Assembly: GCA_947452785.1 (NCBI GenBank)
Contig: CANGDZ010000035.1
Location: 1-34,685 of the forward strand
Direction: 5' to 3'
DNA: 34,685 nucleotides
Source: Comamonadaceae bacterium
GTDB lineage: Bacteria; Pseudomonadota; Gammaproteobacteria; Burkholderiales; Burkholderiaceae_C
Position 1 is the stretch's first letter, and every line of letters starts with the position of its first letter. The translations under genes and the position numbers were made by a program. The notes below the pieces were generated by a model. The model was not told where the DNA came from, made no database searches, and saw only the letters and a program-made list of their open reading frames with translations. Shown here piece after piece: positions 16,038 through 24,051 of this stretch.

Positions 16038-16078
16038 TGACATCAAATTGTCATATATTTCCACCATAATCGAAATAT
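16038..16078. promoter_or_regulatory. putative ArsR operator region between arsA and arsR
   Basis: Two inverted repeats lie next to each other. TGACA-N6-TGTCA covers 16038-16053, and ATATTTC-N10-GAAATAT covers 16055-16078 and overlaps the arsR start codon at 16077. A CATAAT at 16065-16070 could be a -10 box placing the transcript start at or near the A of the arsR ATG. Binding of ArsR here would shut off its own operon and possibly arsA. No good -35 box is seen, so promoter details are uncertain. Confidence 0.45.
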
Positions 16079-16400
16079 GGAAGATAAAGACGTCATCAAG
16101 GCTTTGGCCGCGCTTGCCCAGCCTAACCGCTTGCAGATATTTCGCACGCTGGTCGTGCAAGGTCCAGACGGCATGACCCCGGCTGTGCTGGCCGAAATGC
16201 TGGCCGTGCCAGCGGCAACCTTGTCTTTCCACCTCAAAGAATTGCTGAACGCCGACTTGGTCTCCCAAGAGCGCAGCGGCCGCAACCTGATTTACCGCGC
16301 CCAGTTTGACCGCATGAACGCGGTGCTGGGCTTCTTAACCCAAAACTGTTGCCAAGGTCAGGCTTGCCTGACCGAAACCGCAGACGCTTGTGATTGCTAA
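16077..16400 (+). CDS. arsR: ArsR-family arsenic-responsive repressor
   Basis: A 107-residue winged-helix repressor (DNA-recognition region around MTPAVLAEMLAVPAATLSFH). It lacks the ELCVCD metalloid site of E. coli ArsR. Instead it has a C-terminal cysteine cluster, C91-C92, C97, C105 and C107, resembling the Acidithiobacillus ArsR type in which a CC pair and a nearby Cys bind As(III). Released from DNA on arsenite binding, it would derepress arsC-aqpS-arsH. No Shine-Dalgarno sequence precedes the ATG, and a possible -10 lies 7 bases upstream, so the mRNA may be leaderless. Divergent from arsA. Confidence 0.93.
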   Translation: MEDKDVIKALAALAQPNRLQIFRTLVVQGPDGMTPAVLAEMLAVPAATLSFHLKELLNADLVSQERSGRNLIYRAQFDRMNAVLGFLTQNCCQGQACLTETADACDC

Positions 16401-16404
16401 AACC

Positions 16405-16908
16405 ATGACAAAAACGCCCCCTCTGAACGTTTTATTTTTGTGTACCCATAACTCTGCCAGAAGCATCTTGGCGGAAGCTCTGTTGAATCACTTGGGGAAG
16501 GGGCGTTTCAAGGCTTACTCCGCTGGCAGCAGCCCCAGGGACAATCAAGTGCCCAACCCCATGGCGTTGAGAACCCTCGAAAAAGCCGGAATTTCGACCG
16601 AAGGATTGAGCAGCAAGAGCTGGGATGTTTTTGCAACACCCGATGCTCCGCATATGGATTTGGTAATCACGGTCTGTGACAACGCCGCTGGCGAAGTGTG
16701 TCCTTATTGGCCAGGTCAGCCTGCTACCGCGCATTGGGGTTATGCGGATCCTTCTGAAGCGGTGGGTGACGATGATCAACGTTTGGAGGCATTTCGCCAA
16801 ACCTTGCATTTGATTCGTCGCCGCTTGGAAATCTTCATCAACTTGCCCTTGGCCAGTCTGGACAAGATGGGGCTGGAAAAAAATGCACGGGAATTGGCGA
16901 GTACATGA
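16405..16908 (+). CDS. arsC: arsenate reductase, low-molecular-weight phosphatase type
   Basis: A 167-residue LMW-PTP-fold arsenate reductase. The catalytic CX5R loop is C13-THNSA-R19. A redox pair C91/C99 (VCDNAAGEVC) follows, and HWGYADPS (110-117) supplies the conserved general-acid Asp. It reduces As(V) to As(III) in the cytoplasm using a thiol relay (thioredoxin or glutaredoxin; which one cannot be read). The ATG at 16405 lies 4 bases after the arsR stop; a GTG at 16390 is also in frame. Its stop overlaps the aqpS start (ATGA). The coding sequence looks less G+C rich than the nitrate genes, which may indicate transfer. Confidence 0.93.
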   Translation: MTKTPPLNVLFLCTHNSARSILAEALLNHLGKGRFKAYSAGSSPRDNQVPNPMALRTLEKAGISTEGLSSKSWDVFATPDAPHMDLVITVCDNAAGEVCPYWPGQPATAHWGYADPSEAVGDDDQRLEAFRQTLHLIRRRLEIFINLPLASLDKMGLEKNARELAST

Positions 16909-17573
16909 GCAATTGGCGCAAATACCTGGCTGAACTGGTGGGCACAGCTGCCTTGCTCTGTGCCGTCATTGGCTCAGGGGTCATGGCAGAAAACCTCTCT
17001 GCTGGAAATACGGCAGTTGCTTTGATTGCCAATACGTTGGCCACCGTTTTTGCGCTCTACGTGTTGATTGAAGCGATGGGCCCCTTGAGTGGCGCGCACT
17101 TTAACCCCGCTGTTTCTTTGGTCATGGCATACCGCAAGGATTTACCGCGTGACCTCCTCATCGGCTATGTGATCGCTCAACTGACGGGCGCAGCCTTGGG
17201 CGCTTGGCTTGCGCATGCGATGTTCGACATGGACATTTTCCAGTGGTCCCACAAGGCCCGAACCGGTTACGGCCAATGGTTGGCGGAGGCTGTGGCAACT
17301 GCGGGGCTCTTATTCGTCATCTTGCGTTCACCCGCAGACAAAGCATCCAGCATGGTGGCCTGCTATATCGGTGCAGCCTATTGGTTCACGGCCAGTACTT
17401 CGTTTGCAAATCCCGCTGCAGTTTTCGGCCGGATGATGAGCGATTCATTTGCGGGTATCAGCCCCATGGATGCGCCTGCATTCATCGCGGCGCAGTTGAT
17501 TGGCGCAGGCCTGGGGCTGGGTTTGTATGCCCTGTTGAGCTCCGATCACAATATAGGCAATGCCAAAATTTAA
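16905..17573 (+). CDS. aqpS: aquaglyceroporin-like MIP channel (AqpS-type)
   Basis: A 222-residue membrane channel of the MIP family with about six membrane segments and both pore loops: HFNPAVS (NPA at 67-69) and SFANPAAVFGR (NPA at 169-171). The arginine that normally follows the second NPA in the selectivity filter is replaced by Ala172. In Sinorhizobium meliloti a similar gene in an ars operon, aqpS, lets As(III) made by ArsC leave the cell down its gradient; the same role fits here because no ArsB or Acr3 is present. Coupled to arsC by a 4-base overlap and followed by arsH. Confidence 0.88.
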   Translation: MSNWRKYLAELVGTAALLCAVIGSGVMAENLSAGNTAVALIANTLATVFALYVLIEAMGPLSGAHFNPAVSLVMAYRKDLPRDLLIGYVIAQLTGAALGAWLAHAMFDMDIFQWSHKARTGYGQWLAEAVATAGLLFVILRSPADKASSMVACYIGAAYWFTASTSFANPAAVFGRMMSDSFAGISPMDAPAFIAAQLIGAGLGLGLYALLSSDHNIGNAKI

Positions 17574-17582
17574 GGGTTCAGT

Positions 17583-18320
17583 TTGCAAAATAATGGAATG
17601 TCCAAATCGAATGAAGGTTTGATCCCACTGGATGCAAACTACTTCCAAATACCTCAGCCACAGGCGTTGAGGCCCTTGCACCCATCCTCACATCCACCCA
17701 AAATTCTCATGTTGTATGGATCCTTGCGGGAGCGCTCCTACAGCAAGCTCTTGACACTGGAAGCGGCTCGTCTGCTCGAAGCCATGGGGGCCGAGGTGCG
17801 TATTTTTGACCCTTTGGATTTGCCGCAACCTGATGCTGTCCCCGATTCGCATCCCCGCGTTGCGGCCTTGCGCGAAGCCGCGGCTTGGTCCGAGGGCATG
17901 GTCTGGTGCTCGCCCGAGCGCCATGGCGCGATGACGGGCATCATGAAAAGCATGATCGATTGGATTCCCTTGTCGGTCGGCGCGGTGCGACCCACGCAAG
18001 GCAAAACCCTGGCCCTGATGCAAGTGTGTGGTGGCTCGCAGTCCTTCAATGCGGTCAATCAAATGCGCATTCTGGGTCGCTGGATGCGCATGATCACCAT
18101 CCCCAATCAAAGCTCGGTCGCCAAGGCGTTTCTGGAGTTTGACGAAGCCGGTCGCATGAAGCCTTCAGCCTATTACGACCGGGTGGTTGATGTGATGGAG
18201 GAGTTGGTCAAGTTCACCTGGCTCACGCGTGACGTGTCGCCTTACTTGGTGGACCGTTACAGTGAACGCAAAGAAAGCGCCGATGAACTGTCTCGGCGAG
18301 TGAATCAAAAGGGGATCTAA
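17583..18320 (+). CDS. arsH: ArsH, NADPH-dependent FMN organoarsenical oxidase
   Basis: A 245-residue flavodoxin-like protein. The FMN-phosphate loop [10 protein letters not shown] lies at about 45-54, and the ArsH-specific core [20 protein letters not shown] is near residue 111. [20 protein letters not shown] follows near residue 150. ArsH oxidises trivalent organoarsenicals to less toxic pentavalent forms with NADPH. The start is likely TTG at 17583, because TAAGGG (using the aqpS stop) lies about 7 bases upstream; ATG at 17598 is the alternative and would trim 5 residues. Last gene of arsR-arsC-aqpS-arsH; it converges on the phasin gene with only 16 bases between. Confidence 0.93.
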   Translation: MQNNGMSKSNEGLIPLDANYFQIPQPQALRPLHPSSHPPKILMLYGSLRERSYSKLLTLEAARLLEAMGAEVRIFDPLDLPQPDAVPDSHPRVAALREAAAWSEGMVWCSPERHGAMTGIMKSMIDWIPLSVGAVRPTQGKTLALMQVCGGSQSFNAVNQMRILGRWMRMITIPNQSSVAKAFLEFDEAGRMKPSAYYDRVVDVMEELVKFTWLTRDVSPYLVDRYSERKESADELSRRVNQKGI

Positions 18321-18336
18321 ATTGCGCCCTTGAACA

Positions 18337-18885
18337 TTAAGCGCGCATGGCTTTGGGGCTTGACTTGGTGGCACGGTTGGGCGCATGAAACTTGCCAGAA
18401 CCATTCATGGAGCCGTTGAGCATTTCACTTGTTTTTTGGCTCGCTGATTGCGTCGCTTCCAGGGTGCGCTGCCCCATTTCCATGGCAGACTTGAAAGCAT
18501 TCAGCATGAGGTCGGTACCTGCCACGGATCCGCTGGGCACTTTGTCCAAGGCCGCTTGCCATGTGGTGCCGCTTTCAGCCCATTGTTTTTGTAGGGCGGC
18601 GAGCAAATCGGATTGCTCCTGTTGAATGAGGGCGGATACCTTTGAATTGAAGGCCATGGCCTCATTCGCCGTTGCTTGCATGTGTTCCGAAGCCAGTTGC
18701 AGCACCTCGGCCGGAGTTTTGGCTTGTGAAATGGCCTGGAATTTACTTCTCGCTTGCTCCATCATTTTGCCGTTTTCATTGACGAATAACTCGGTCATAT
18801 GTTGCATGTGATGCATCACAAATTGGGTGTAGATAGACCCCGTCTGTGAGAGCGAATGCAAGGGGGTTGTGGATTGGTCTTTCAT
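18337..18885 (-). CDS. phasin-family protein
   Basis: A 182-residue helical protein matching the Phasin_2 family: FVNENGKMMEQARSKFQAI, then a long amphipathic alpha-helical stretch rich in Gln, Ala and Glu, and a polar Ser/Lys-rich tail. Phasins coat polyhydroxyalkanoate granules and influence their number and size. ATG at 18885 is supported by AAGGA five bases upstream; earlier in-frame starts up to 18978 lack such support. It lies 103 bases after phaC on the same strand, so the two probably act together. Confidence 0.85.
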   Translation of the reverse strand: MKDQSTTPLHSLSQTGSIYTQFVMHHMQHMTELFVNENGKMMEQARSKFQAISQAKTPAEVLQLASEHMQATANEAMAFNSKVSALIQQEQSDLLAALQKQWAESGTTWQAALDKVPSGSVAGTDLMLNAFKSAMEMGQRTLEATQSASQKTSEMLNGSMNGSGKFHAPNRATKSSPKAMRA

Positions 18886-18988
18886 ATCGATCCTTGGTGA
18901 GTTGGACATCAAGTCCATGATGTCAGTGGGCCGATCAGTTTGAGGAGGACCTGCAAAAAAGTATGTACGGTGTCTCACGCAAAGCAGA

Positions 18989-20704
18989 TCAATCTTTGTA
19001 TTGCACTAAAACATACTGGCCCGGTGCCGGCTCTAGCGTTTCTGTCGGTACGCGTTGGTCGGCCTCAACGCGGCCGCTGCCTTGTTGGACTAACCATCGG
19101 TGCCATTCAGGCCACCAAGAACCCTCGACGGAAGGGACTTTTTGGCGCCAACTTTCAGTCGAATTCAAATGGTTTTCTTCTTGCGTGGTCAATTTTTGAT
19201 AACTGTGAAAGGGTTGACCAGGCACGGATAGAACGCCCGCGTTATGCCCGCCGCTGGCCAACACAAAGGTCACATCCGAACGGGTCAATCTCATGACTTT
19301 ATAAGCCGACTCCCATGGCGTGACATGGTCTTTCACAGTGCCCAAGGCAAAGATAGGCAGGTGGATATCTTCCAGCGACACGGGGACTGCATCCACCTCA
19401 AACAGGCCTTCGGCCAGTTCGTTGTGCAGATAAAACCGATGCAAATATTCGCTGTGCATGCAAGCGGGCATGCGCGTCACGTCTTCAGTCCATGCACTCA
19501 AGTCATTGTCGGCAACAGGCATGCCCAGCCAGTATCTCCCGACCCACTCGTACCAATATAAATAGCGCGGTTTAAGCAATTGGAAGGAGCTGCCCATGAG
19601 TTGCCCCGACAGAAATCCAGTCTCTGCCATGGTGTCTTCCAGCAGCGCCACCTGGGCTTCGTCCAGAAACACCCCCAGATCTCCCGGGTCGCGAAAGTCC
19701 AGTTGGGCGGCCAGCAAAGTCATCGAGGCAAGGGGGGCAATGGTTGAGGAGTCAGGCAGGTTTTCGGGTCTGGCCAGTGCTGCCGCTGCAATGGCCAACA
19801 GCGTTCCCCCCAGGCAATAGCCTGCGGTATGGATGGGGACGTGACCTGTCCGCTCGGTGATGACGGCCAAAGGATTCAAAACGCCGAGCTTGAGATAGTC
19901 CTGCATGTCCAGCAGTGCATCGGATGCATCGGGATTTCGCCACGACACCATGAACACCGTGTGGCCTTGCTCGACCAGGTATTTCACCAAGGAGTTGACG
20001 GGAGAAAGATCCAGGATGTAGTACTTCATGATCCAGGAGGGCACGATCAGAATCGGTTCACGCTGCACTTGTTGCGTTTGCGGCGTGTACTGGATCAACT
20101 CCACCAAATGGTTGCGGTGAATGACCTCGCCTAGCGTGCACGCCACTTCCACGCCGGGTCGGTAGTGGTGTTGCTTGGCGCTTGGTGGATAGCCCCACAG
20201 CCGCTGCAGGTCCTCCTGCACGAAGGCCATTCCTTGTCCTATATTTTGGCCTTGGGTCTTGACCGTGGCTCGGAGAATCGCTGGATTGAGCCAAGGCACA
20301 TTGCTGGGTGAAATCACGCCCAACCACTGGTGGGCCAAAAAATGCATCACGTCTTGATGGTGATGCTCCATGCCACGCAGTTGAGTGGCTTTGTCCCACC
20401 AGACTTCCTGCGCATGGTGTGCGCGTTCCAAGGCCAGAAAAGGCCAGAACTGCCATCCCTGATCACTGAAACGGGGATCGTCGGTGGTCACCACCTGCGC
20501 TTCGTTGGCGGTTTCCAGTCCACAGGCCCAACCCCAAGCGCTCAACTGGCTGGGGGTCCCAGTCACATGCCAAGCCCAGTCGGTCAGCGCCAAGGCCAAG
20601 GTGACGGGTGACAAACCGCCGGTCAGGTAGAGCTGGGCTGTTTGGATCTTGCGGTCCAGCAAGGATGCCCACTCCGACATCAAGGGAGAATTCAACGCAG
20701 TCAT
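18989..20704 (-). CDS. phaC: poly(3-hydroxyalkanoate) synthase
   Basis: A 571-residue alpha/beta-hydrolase enzyme that polymerises hydroxyacyl-CoA on the surface of PHA granules. The PhaC N-terminal domain covers the first third (PWLNPAILRATVKT region). The lipase-like box is GYCLGG with nucleophile C297; the other catalytic residues are D459 (GTVKDHVTPW) and H487 (ASGGHNAG). Size is consistent with the single-subunit classes. ATG at 20704 is chosen because AAGG lies 8 bases upstream and the longer N-terminus (from 20749) looks non-conserved. No phaA or phaB is in the window. Confidence 0.95.
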   Translation of the reverse strand: MTALNSPLMSEWASLLDRKIQTAQLYLTGGLSPVTLALALTDWAWHVTGTPSQLSAWGWACGLETANEAQVVTTDDPRFSDQGWQFWPFLALERAHHAQEVWWDKATQLRGMEHHHQDVMHFLAHQWLGVISPSNVPWLNPAILRATVKTQGQNIGQGMAFVQEDLQRLWGYPPSAKQHHYRPGVEVACTLGEVIHRNHLVELIQYTPQTQQVQREPILIVPSWIMKYYILDLSPVNSLVKYLVEQGHTVFMVSWRNPDASDALLDMQDYLKLGVLNPLAVITERTGHVPIHTAGYCLGGTLLAIAAAALARPENLPDSSTIAPLASMTLLAAQLDFRDPGDLGVFLDEAQVALLEDTMAETGFLSGQLMGSSFQLLKPRYLYWYEWVGRYWLGMPVADNDLSAWTEDVTRMPACMHSEYLHRFYLHNELAEGLFEVDAVPVSLEDIHLPIFALGTVKDHVTPWESAYKVMRLTRSDVTFVLASGGHNAGVLSVPGQPFHSYQKLTTQEENHLNSTESWRQKVPSVEGSWWPEWHRWLVQQGSGRVEADQRVPTETLEPAPGQYVLVQYKD

Positions 20705-20818
20705 CGACACCGCCTTCAAAGCCAAACAGCCTGAAAGGCTATGACACAAGGGTGCGGGGTGTCCGTGCGTTGCCGAACACGCTCGGTGTGGCTGGGCGCT
20801 GCGCAGCAGGGCTGCTGT

Positions 20819-21544
20819 TTATGCCTTGGTTGAGCCGTGAACGGGCACTTGCATGCCGTGGTTCACTTTGGCTTGATCTGTGCTGGCGCTGGCCCAAAAA
20901 TGGAGCAGCGCTTGCACGGCCTGTGCTTGGTCGCAGGTTGCCGAAACAGCGCCCGAAAACGTGGTGGTCACCTGCACCGCATCCGGCAAAGGGCCGAGCA
21001 CGGTGATGCCTTGCACGCCCATCATCTCGCTCAGTTGCTGAAAGCCCAGTGCCACCCGGCCTTGCGCCAACAACGCACCCACCGGGATGCCGGGTTGGGC
21101 TTGCATCAATTTGTCTTGGACTTGGGCGGTGATGCCCCAGCGCTCAAACTGCTTGAGCAATTCAACGCCACTCGGGCCGGTGGAGTATCCAATGCTGCTG
21201 GCCAGTAAGACCGCTTGCTTCAAGGCCGCTTCGCTGGAAATGTCAGGGCAGAGCGCGCCTGCAGGCACCGCCACAGCCACACTGGAGTGGACCAGGTCAA
21301 CGCAACTGCCTGGTACCAGTTTGCCGCCCTGCATCAAGGTGTCGATGGCGTTGCGGGCCAGCACCACGCAGTCAAACGCTTCGCCGGCTTGAACGCGTTT
21401 GGCCGCATCCACACCGCCCACCGATTCAATCTGCACCGAGTATTCAGGCGATTGGGCTTCGAATAAACGCGCCAGATCAGCCAGCAAGGCCTTGGTGGCC
21501 ATGGAAGAGATGATGCGAATGGGCGTGAGGGTCGGAGTGGTCAT
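20819..21544 (-). CDS. ModA-like substrate-binding domain protein without signal peptide
   Basis: A 241-residue protein with the molybdate-binding-protein (SBP_bac_11) fold: it begins TPIRIISSMATKALLADLA, then FDCVVLARNAIDTL, and carries GYSTGPSGVELLKQFERWG, which matches the ModA ligand-loop region. From the family-matching ATG at 21544 there is no signal peptide, and the longer version from 21649 has none either. It may therefore stay in the cytoplasm or be a degraded transporter part. No ModB or ModC gene is adjacent. It is divergent from tsaD and lies upstream of phaC. Ligand unknown. Confidence 0.75.
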   Translation of the reverse strand: MTTPTLTPIRIISSMATKALLADLARLFEAQSPEYSVQIESVGGVDAAKRVQAGEAFDCVVLARNAIDTLMQGGKLVPGSCVDLVHSSVAVAVPAGALCPDISSEAALKQAVLLASSIGYSTGPSGVELLKQFERWGITAQVQDKLMQAQPGIPVGALLAQGRVALGFQQLSEMMGVQGITVLGPLPDAVQVTTTFSGAVSATCDQAQAVQALLHFWASASTDQAKVNHGMQVPVHGSTKA

Positions 21545-21651
21545 GGCGTGGTTCCAGCAAGGTGTTTTTTCTACAGTTCCGATTACACCGCAAGTTGCGC
21601 CGGACTTTGAGTGCGAAGTGACCTTTGCGCTTGCCTCTACACTTGGCACCT

Positions 21652-22707
21652 ATGCGAATTTTGGGTATTGAATCTTCTTGCGACGAAACCGGTGTCGCCT
21701 TGGTCGAGACGGCGGCGCCCGCTGCGCCGCCCAGTCTGCCGCGCTTGCTGGCGCACGCTTTGCACAGTCAGATCGAGATGCACCAAGCCTATGGCGGCGT
21801 GGTGCCCGAATTGGCCAGCCGCGACCACATTCGCCGTGTCTTGCCTTTGACCACCCGGGTCTTGAAGGAAGCTGCTTGCAGCTTGAAGGACGTGGACGTG
21901 GTGGCTTATACGCGGGGTCCCGGTCTGGCCGGGGCACTGCTGGTGGGCTCGGGCGTGGCCTGCGCTTTGGCGGCGGCATTGGGCAAACCGGTGCTGGGTG
22001 TGCACCACCTCGAGGGGCATTTGCTCTCGCCATTTTTGAGCGCCGATCCGCCGCAGTTTCCATTTGTGGCTTTGTTGGTCTCGGGCGGCCACACGCAGCT
22101 GATGCGGGTCGATGGCGTGGGCCGCTACGAACTCATGGGCGAGTCGATCGACGATGCGGCCGGCGAGGCTTTTGACAAGTCGGCCAAGTTGATGGGGTTG
22201 CCTTACCCCGGTGGGCCGGGCTTGGCACAGCTGGCGGAGCAGGGTGATCCTGCCGCCTACAAATTGCCCCGGCCCTTGTTGCACAGCAGCAATTTTGATT
22301 TTTCGTTTGCGGGCCTGAAAACGGCGGTGCTGACCCAGTCACAAAAGCTGGGGCCTGCCGTGCAGCAAGAGGGTTCGACCATTCGCGCTGATTTGGCGGC
22401 TTCCACGCAAGCGGCGATTGTCGAGGTGTTGCTTAAAAAATCCATGGCCGCTTTGAAACACACCGGCCTACAACGCCTGGTGGTGGCCGGTGGCGTGGGG
22501 GCTAACCGGGAGTTGCGCCGCCAACTCAATACCGCTTGCGCCAAAGCCGGCGTGCGGGTGCATTACCCTGAGCTGCATTTGTGCACCGACAACGGCGCCA
22601 TGATCGCCATGGCCGCCGCCATGCGCTTGGATGCGGGGCGGCAACAGGCCGAATATCGCTACAGCTTTGACGTCAAGCCGCGCTGGCCCTTGGACAGTTT
22701 GGTTTAA
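21652..22707 (+). CDS. tsaD: tRNA N6-threonylcarbamoyladenosine transferase
   Basis: A 351-residue ASKHA-fold enzyme that places the threonylcarbamoyl group on A37 of ANN-decoding tRNAs, acting with TsaB and TsaE. The N-terminus [19 protein letters not shown] is diagnostic. The metal-binding motif HHLEGH gives H119 and H123. Other hallmarks are [13 protein letters not shown] near residue 192 and NRELRRQL near residue 291. Length is normal. ATG at 21652 is chosen by alignment; the extra N-terminal residues from 21625 are not conserved. Single gene, no tsa partner nearby. Confidence 0.97.
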   Translation: MRILGIESSCDETGVALVETAAPAAPPSLPRLLAHALHSQIEMHQAYGGVVPELASRDHIRRVLPLTTRVLKEAACSLKDVDVVAYTRGPGLAGALLVGSGVACALAAALGKPVLGVHHLEGHLLSPFLSADPPQFPFVALLVSGGHTQLMRVDGVGRYELMGESIDDAAGEAFDKSAKLMGLPYPGGPGLAQLAEQGDPAAYKLPRPLLHSSNFDFSFAGLKTAVLTQSQKLGPAVQQEGSTIRADLAASTQAAIVEVLLKKSMAALKHTGLQRLVVAGGVGANRELRRQLNTACAKAGVRVHYPELHLCTDNGAMIAMAAAMRLDAGRQQAEYRYSFDVKPRWPLDSLV

Positions 22708-22761
22708 CAGTTTGTCTTGACTGCTTGGTTTGAAGCCTGCACGTTTCTATTTATTTCTTGG

Positions 22762-24042
22762 ATGATGGTTTTGAAGTTACTTTTTTCGTTGATGCGTGCG
22801 GTGCTTTGTTTCAGTGTTTTCATGGGCAATGCAGCGCATGCGCAATCGACCCAGCCACCGATTCAATTGGCCTTGATCGAAGGTTTGAGCGGGCACTTTG
22901 CCAACACCGGCGAAGCCGTTTACCGCAACTTGGTGTGGGCGGTGGAGCGGGTCAATGCCCGTGGCGGCGTCAAAACCGCAGCGGGTTTGCGTCCCTTGGC
23001 ACTGCAGCGTTACGACAGCAAGGGCCAAAACGAAGAAGCTTTGTCGGTGTTTCGTGCTGCACTGGACGATGGCGCGCAGTTTGTGCTGCAAGGCAATTCC
23101 TCATCCAATGCTGCGGCCTTGCTTGACGCGATCAACAAACACAACGAGCGCGAGCCCGGAAAACGGGTGCTGTTTCTCAACTACTCGGCGGTCGACCCGG
23201 CCTTGACGAATGAGAAATGCAGCTTCTGGCACTTTCGCTTCGACGCCCACGCTGACATGCGCATGGGTGCGCTGATGCAGGTTCTCAAGCAAGACAAAGC
23301 AGCGCACTCGGTGTATTTGATTGGGCAAGACTACAGCTTTGGCCAAGCCGTGCTGCGCGAAGCACGCGCCCAGTTGGGAGTGCAGCGACCCGATGTCAAA
23401 GTGGTGGGAGACGAGTTGCACCCGGTGGGACGCGTCAAAGACTTTTTGCCCTACGCCGCCAAAATCAAAGCCAGCGGTGCCCAAGCGGTGATCACCGGCA
23501 ACTGGGGTAACGATTTGACTTTGCTGGTCAAGGCCGCACGCGAGGCCGGTTATGCAGGCAAGTTTTATACGTTTTATGGCAATGCTCTGGGGGCCCCTGC
23601 GGCCTTGGGCGACGCGGGTGTGGGCAATGTGTTGGCTGTGGCTGAGTGGCTGCCCAATGTGCCTGGTGCAGCCAGCGATGCCTTTGTGCAAGCGTTCCAC
23701 CAGCGTTTCCCCAAGCCAGCCGACGACTATCTGCATTTGCGCATGCAAATGATGATTGAAGCCTTGGTGCAGTCCATCGAAAAGGCCGGCAACTCAGAGC
23801 CCCAAGCGGTCGCGCTGCAGTTGGAGAAAGCCCAGGTCAGTATGGCGGGCCAAACGGGTCGCATGCGCGCAAGTGACCATCAGTTCCAACAACCTTTGGT
23901 CGTGGGTGTGATGGCCCAGCAGGGTGACAAGGGCGTGAAGTACGACGTAGAGGGTTCGGGCTACGGCTTCAAGGTGATTCGTCAGATCAGCGCGGAGCAA
24001 GCGAGTCGGCCCACCACGTGCAGCATGGTGAGGCTGGGTTGA
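22762..24042 (+). CDS. branched-chain amino acid ABC transporter-type binding protein
   Basis: A protein of about 426 residues with a signal peptide (LLFSLMRAVLCFSVFMGNAAHAQ) and a periplasmic-binding-protein type-1 domain (Peripla_BP_6). It begins IQLALIEGLSGHFANTGEAV and includes VYLIGQDYSFGQAVLREAR, as in LivJ/UrtA-like receptors. The substrate is unknown. The start is uncertain: ATG at 22762 or 22765 gives a normal signal peptide; TTG at 22717 and ATG at 22792 are alternatives. No permease or ATPase gene of this transporter type lies next to it, so it is an orphan receptor. It follows tsaD by about 54 bases. Confidence 0.85.
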   Translation: MMVLKLLFSLMRAVLCFSVFMGNAAHAQSTQPPIQLALIEGLSGHFANTGEAVYRNLVWAVERVNARGGVKTAAGLRPLALQRYDSKGQNEEALSVFRAALDDGAQFVLQGNSSSNAAALLDAINKHNEREPGKRVLFLNYSAVDPALTNEKCSFWHFRFDAHADMRMGALMQVLKQDKAAHSVYLIGQDYSFGQAVLREARAQLGVQRPDVKVVGDELHPVGRVKDFLPYAAKIKASGAQAVITGNWGNDLTLLVKAAREAGYAGKFYTFYGNALGAPAALGDAGVGNVLAVAEWLPNVPGAASDAFVQAFHQRFPKPADDYLHLRMQMMIEALVQSIEKAGNSEPQAVALQLEKAQVSMAGQTGRMRASDHQFQQPLVVGVMAQQGDKGVKYDVEGSGYGFKVIRQISAEQASRPTTCSMVRLG

Positions 24043-24051
24043 AAATGAGGC

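Noticed and set aside
15951..16076. A specific promoter for arsA in the arsA-arsR gap
   Set aside because: No minus-strand -35/-10 pair with acceptable spacing was found; only the inverted repeats could be supported.
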